Shown one piece after another: positions 19,166-22,043 of a stretch of DNA of 22,043 nucleotides (position 1 is its first letter; every line of letters starts with the position of its first letter). This DNA comes from JAZDKP01 sp043802925 (GTDB lineage: Bacteria; Fibrobacterota; OXYB2-FULL-49-7; JAEUSG01), in NCBI GenBank assembly GCA_043802925.1, contig JAZDKP010000236.1, forward strand, positions 1 through 22,043. The letters are read 5' to 3'. The position numbers were made by a program, and so were the translations under genes. The notes under the pieces were generated by a model that was not told the DNA's origin, did no database searches, and saw only the letters and a list, made by a program, of their open reading frames with translations.

Positions 19166-22043
19166 TTATTTCATCAGCACCATGGAGCGCTGTTTTTCAA
19201 ACAGCTTCCGGCCCGCATTGTCGGTCACGGAGAGGCGGTAGAGGTAAAAGCCCGAGGCCGCGGTCGAACCGTCCGCCAGGCGGCCGTTCCAGTTTACGGT
19301 GTAATAGCCCGCGTCCAGGTGGCGGTCGGAAATCCACGCCACGCAGCGGCCCGCAACGTTGTAAACAGCCAGCTGGACATGGCCCGATTTGGGCAACTGG
19401 TACCGGATGCGCGTGGCCGGGTTGAACGGGTTCGGGTAGTTCTGCGAGAGCCCGTAAGCGACCGGGAGCCCGAGGCGGCCGTTTGCATGGCCCGAGACGT
19501 AAGCGAGCGTGCCCACGAGCAGCGTGAGTTCGCGCGCGGCCGCATCGCCTTGTTCGTAAGAATAGACCGGTGACTGGCGCAGGTTTACCGCAGCGTCGCA
19601 CACGGGATCATAGAGGTAGACCTCCAGGCCCGCGGGCAGGTCTGCGGGCAAGTTAAATGCAATGCTCACGCGGCCGCCTTTGGACGGAGTGGCCACTGTC
19701 ACGCGCCAGCTCTCCCCGTCCTCGAACAACGGACGAATGTCGCTGATAAAGCGGCCCCGGGCCAGCTTCCAGTCCGGATGCGAAATAAAGACCGAAACCC
19801 CGGCCTCAATGGCGGGCGGACGCGGCAGGTCGTACGCGTCGAGCCCGGCCAGCGCCTTCTTGTTAACACCGGCAAGGAGCGGCTCACTCGTCATTCCGTT
19901 CCAGGAGGCGGTAAGCGAAAGGGTCCAGAGCGCGTTTTCCGCTGCCTGCAGCTTTGCCTGGCGGCGCGGGGCGGACGCAGCATGATATTCCACGGCCGGG
20001 ATGGGCAGCACAAGGGTGTCTGCCGACAGGTTCACCATGAAATAGCCCTGCCACGCCTCGAGCGCCTCGATGTCCCCGCCCGTGCTGGTGTAAGGCCTGC
20101 GCCACTTGTTCCGGCCGGTCGTGGAATCGTAGGCATAAGCGTAGGGGCCGAAAAGGACGCGGTCCTTGCCGAGGTTCAAAATCTCCTGGTAGACATCGTA
20201 AAAATCCACATTGAAGCCAAAGGGCGAACCGACCATATTCCAGCCGGGCGCAAGCCGCAGCGTATAGACCGAATCGGTCTTAACCGTACGGCCACGTCCG
20301 GTCTTGAGCGTGAAGCCGGGTTCCCGCACCTTGAGCCAATAAGCACGGCCGGTCTCGAAGCGGGCGATGTTGGAACCATCGTATTCGATATAGTCCGTAT
20401 CGCCCCAGGCGTAAAGGAGCCATTTTTCCGGGTCATAGGGCCCGAGACCGGCAAGCACCGAGGCCACGGAAGCGCTTTCGGGCAGCGTGGGTACGGAGAA
20501 CATGCGGTACTGCGCGGAACGATAGGCCACGTTGTCGCAAAGACTGTCGACCACGGACTGGATGGAGGTGTGGCGCTTGATGGTCGTATTGGTGCCGTCC
20601 GAAACTTCGGTATAATATTCAATGCCGTACGCGCCGGAATCGGTGATGTCGAGTGCAAGGAGAAGCGTATCGTTGCGCAGTGTGATCACGGTATCCTGCC
20701 AGACGGTCTCGCCGGTCTTCCGGTAATAGACCGTCACGGTCTGGGTCACGACATTATCATTGAGTACGAAAGAGACCACGGGTGAAGCGCCCGTCTCAAG
20801 CGTGTCAACCGTGCGATCTGCGGCCGCGGGCGCGGTCGTGTCGATGCCAACGGCATAGAGGCCGAGGCGACTGACACTGGCCGTAACCGTGCCGGTCGTG
20901 GTGTCAAAGTGCGAACCCGGGACCCGGTCCCATCCCCCGGCCGCGCTGTCATAGACGAAGAGGCGCAGGGCATTGGCCTGGGCCAGTGTCAGCGTGGCGG
21001 AATCGAGCGGCATCTGCAACAGCGCCATCGGGCTGAAGAGTACATTCGACGGAGACAGGTCCATCACGGGCGCAAAACCGGAGATGCCGGACGGAACGGG
21101 CGCGGTGCTGTCGGCCGGAACGAAACGGAACGCCATCCCTGTGGCAAAGGAACCGGGCGGAAGGAGGACAACCACATTGTTCTGCTCAATCTGGAGGGTG
21201 TCCGTTGCATTCGGCTCAACCCACAGACCGCGGATGGTGATTATTCCTGTGGTGTCACCAAGGCCGGAAGCGCTAACAAAGACACGGACCGTTCCTTCGG
21301 CGCGCGGCACGAACCGGCCCGTGCCGTTGATGCGGGCGACCGCGGTATCGCTCACGCCATAGGTCACGGGACCCGTTGCGGCAACGTTGCCTTTGACGTC
21401 CACGGCCTGGACCGTGAAGCTGACGACCGTGCCGAGGCAGAGCGAATCAAGCGTATCGGGCGCAAGCGTCAGCATTGCAGGACGACCCGCTGCCACAGAG
21501 ACCGGGCCCGCAGTGTCCGCCACGCTCCCGCTCGACGCAATGATATTGATCGTATCAACCTTGTCCGGGATGAAATGGCCGCCGGCTGAAATGGATCCGC
21601 TGCCATTAAGCGACCAGGCGAGTCCGGGCAGGGCCGCGCTGTTGCTGTCAGCATCGTACCCGGCTGCGGTGAACGGAAGCGTACTGTCCGCGGTAATGGC
21701 AGCCGCGGCCGGGCTGATTGTGATGCGCACAAGCGCGCCCGCAGTGACGGTGATGGTGTCCGTGGTATCGGAGAGTGCGCCCAGCGCGGCCGTGACAACG
21801 CCCGTGCCAATACGGCGCGCGTCAAAGAGCCCCATGCTATCAATGACGCCGATAGCGCCAAGGACGCGCCAGACGAGGCCCGCAGTGCTGACCGCGCTGT
21901 CCCTGCGGTCAAAGGCCTGCGCCGTGAAAATGGCCATGCTGTCGCTCGAAAGGGTTCCGCTCTGCGGCGTCACGGCAAGGCGCACGGCCGGAAGAACCGG
22001 CATCGTCACCTGCGCGCGCGCACCCGCGGTCGAGGCGCTCCAG
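19166..22043 (-). CDS. Secreted Ig-repeat surface protein with NPFNP-type C-terminal domain (5' end outside window)
   Basis: The frame is open to the window edge (WSASTAGARAQV precedes the GTG at 22,009), so the N-terminus lies further right. At least three bacterial Ig (BIG2-like) repeats of about 80 residues come first, each marked by SDSMAIFTAQAFD, DSTLPFTAAGYDAD or GTVVSFTVQAVDVKG. They are followed by a ZU5-like beta domain (VVLLPPGSFATGM) and a fibronectin-like segment (VVSFVLNDN, VTVYYRK). A region with RLAPGWNMVGSPFGF and GRAYWLKV is common in FCB surface proteins. The last 90 residues (LSQNYPNPFNPATRIRYQL ... GFYLYRLSV) are a FlgD-Ig/T9SS type A-like sorting domain, which implies export through the type IX or a related outer-membrane route. 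The role, adhesion or polymer binding, is inferred. A hybrid kinase gene follows 14 bp downstream. Confidence 0.85.
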   Translation of the reverse strand, partial: WSASTAGARAQVTMPVLPAVRLAVTPQSGTLSSDSMAIFTAQAFDRRDSAVSTAGLVWRVLGAIGVIDSMGLFDARRIGTGVVTAALGALSDTTDTITVTAGALVRITISPAAAAITADSTLPFTAAGYDADSNSAALPGLAWSLNGSGSISAGGHFIPDKVDTINIIASSGSVADTAGPVSVAAGRPAMLTLAPDTLDSLCLGTVVSFTVQAVDVKGNVAATGPVTYGVSDTAVARINGTGRFVPRAEGTVRVFVSASGLGDTTGIITIRGLWVEPNATDTLQIEQNNVVVLLPPGSFATGMAFRFVPADSTAPVPSGISGFAPVMDLSPSNVLFSPMALLQMPLDSATLTLAQANALRLFVYDSAAGGWDRVPGSHFDTTTGTVTASVSRLGLYAVGIDTTAPAAADRTVDTLETGASPVVSFVLNDNVVTQTVTVYYRKTGETVWQDTVITLRNDTLLLALDITDSGAYGIEYYTEVSDGTNTTIKRHTSIQSVVDSLCDNVAYRSAQYRMFSVPTLPESASVASVLAGLGPYDPEKWLLYAWGDTDYIEYDGSNIARFETGRAYWLKVREPGFTLKTGRGRTVKTDSVYTLRLAPGWNMVGSPFGFNVDFYDVYQEILNLGKDRVLFGPYAYAYDSTTGRNKWRRPYTSTGGDIEALEAWQGYFMVNLSADTLVLPIPAVEYHAASAPRRQAKLQAAENALWTLSLTASWNGMTSEPLLAGVNKKALAGLDAYDLPRPPAIEAGVSVFISHPDWKLARGRFISDIRPLFEDGESWRVTVATPSKGGRVSIAFNLPADLPAGLEVYLYDPVCDAAVNLRQSPVYSYEQGDAAARELTLLVGTLAYVSGHANGRLGLPVAYGLSQNYPNPFNPATRIRYQLPKSGHVQLAVYNVAGRCVAWISDRHLDAGYYTVNWNGRLADGSTAASGFYLYRLSVTDNAGRKLFEKQRSMVLMK

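Noticed and set aside
17655..19241. Long open frame of 528 codons on the plus strand opposite the second hybrid kinase
   Set aside because: A GC-driven antisense shadow; the kinase on the minus strand has all catalytic motifs and the shadow has none.

Overview
The window is a mosaic bacterial segment. Bases 1 to about 2,050 are AT-rich and carry small accessory genes. The rest is richer in GC and carries long, ordinary-looking genes. The mixture points to a Gram-negative bacterium of the Fibrobacterota/Bacteroidota (FCB) superphylum or a related candidate phylum: a split bacterial alpha-2-macroglobulin, a surface protein ending in a NPFNP-type FlgD/T9SS-like C-terminal domain, and several hybrid histidine kinases. 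This taxonomic guess is an inference from protein style only.

Left part (1-2,534): the 3' end of a HEPN-like hypothetical gene, a decayed copy of an excisionase-like regulator, a hypothetical gene, a cysteine-rich zinc-ribbon gene and an intact-looking Cro/Xis-type regulator. This block ends abruptly at about 2,050 against a comM (YifB, Mg-chelatase family) gene whose first two thirds are missing, so it looks like accessory DNA that interrupted comM.

Next (2,535-3,775): a short decayed minus-strand reading frame, then a MerR-family regulator with the Hg-type three-cysteine spacing and a recognisable MerR-type promoter. It is followed in the same direction by a stand-alone CheY-like receiver.

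3,785-9,906 (minus strand) is one large alpha-2-macroglobulin gene broken into two frames at a run of ten G. Its N-terminal part has a signal peptide and the MG2 motif; its C-terminal part has the CAEQ thioester.

The central locus (10,005-17,252) is the most unusual part. A cobalamin-type radical SAM enzyme (minus) faces away from a second radical-SAM-like protein (plus) in which all three cluster cysteines are replaced. The two share a 36-bp region in which a perfect inverted repeat builds two overlapping, symmetric promoters. The plus-strand side continues with a sensor hybrid histidine kinase, a receiver protein with a novel C-terminal tail (1-nt gap, probably translationally coupled), and, after a long perfect-looking hairpin, a GNAT-type acyltransferase resembling autoinducer/N-acyl amino acid synthases. 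Read together these could form a signal-making and signal-sensing system.

Right part (17,265-22,043, minus): a secreted Ig-repeat surface protein running in from beyond the window, followed 14 bp later by a second hybrid histidine kinase with a CPVTGL-type N-terminus. No tRNA, rRNA, CRISPR array or complete insertion sequence was seen.
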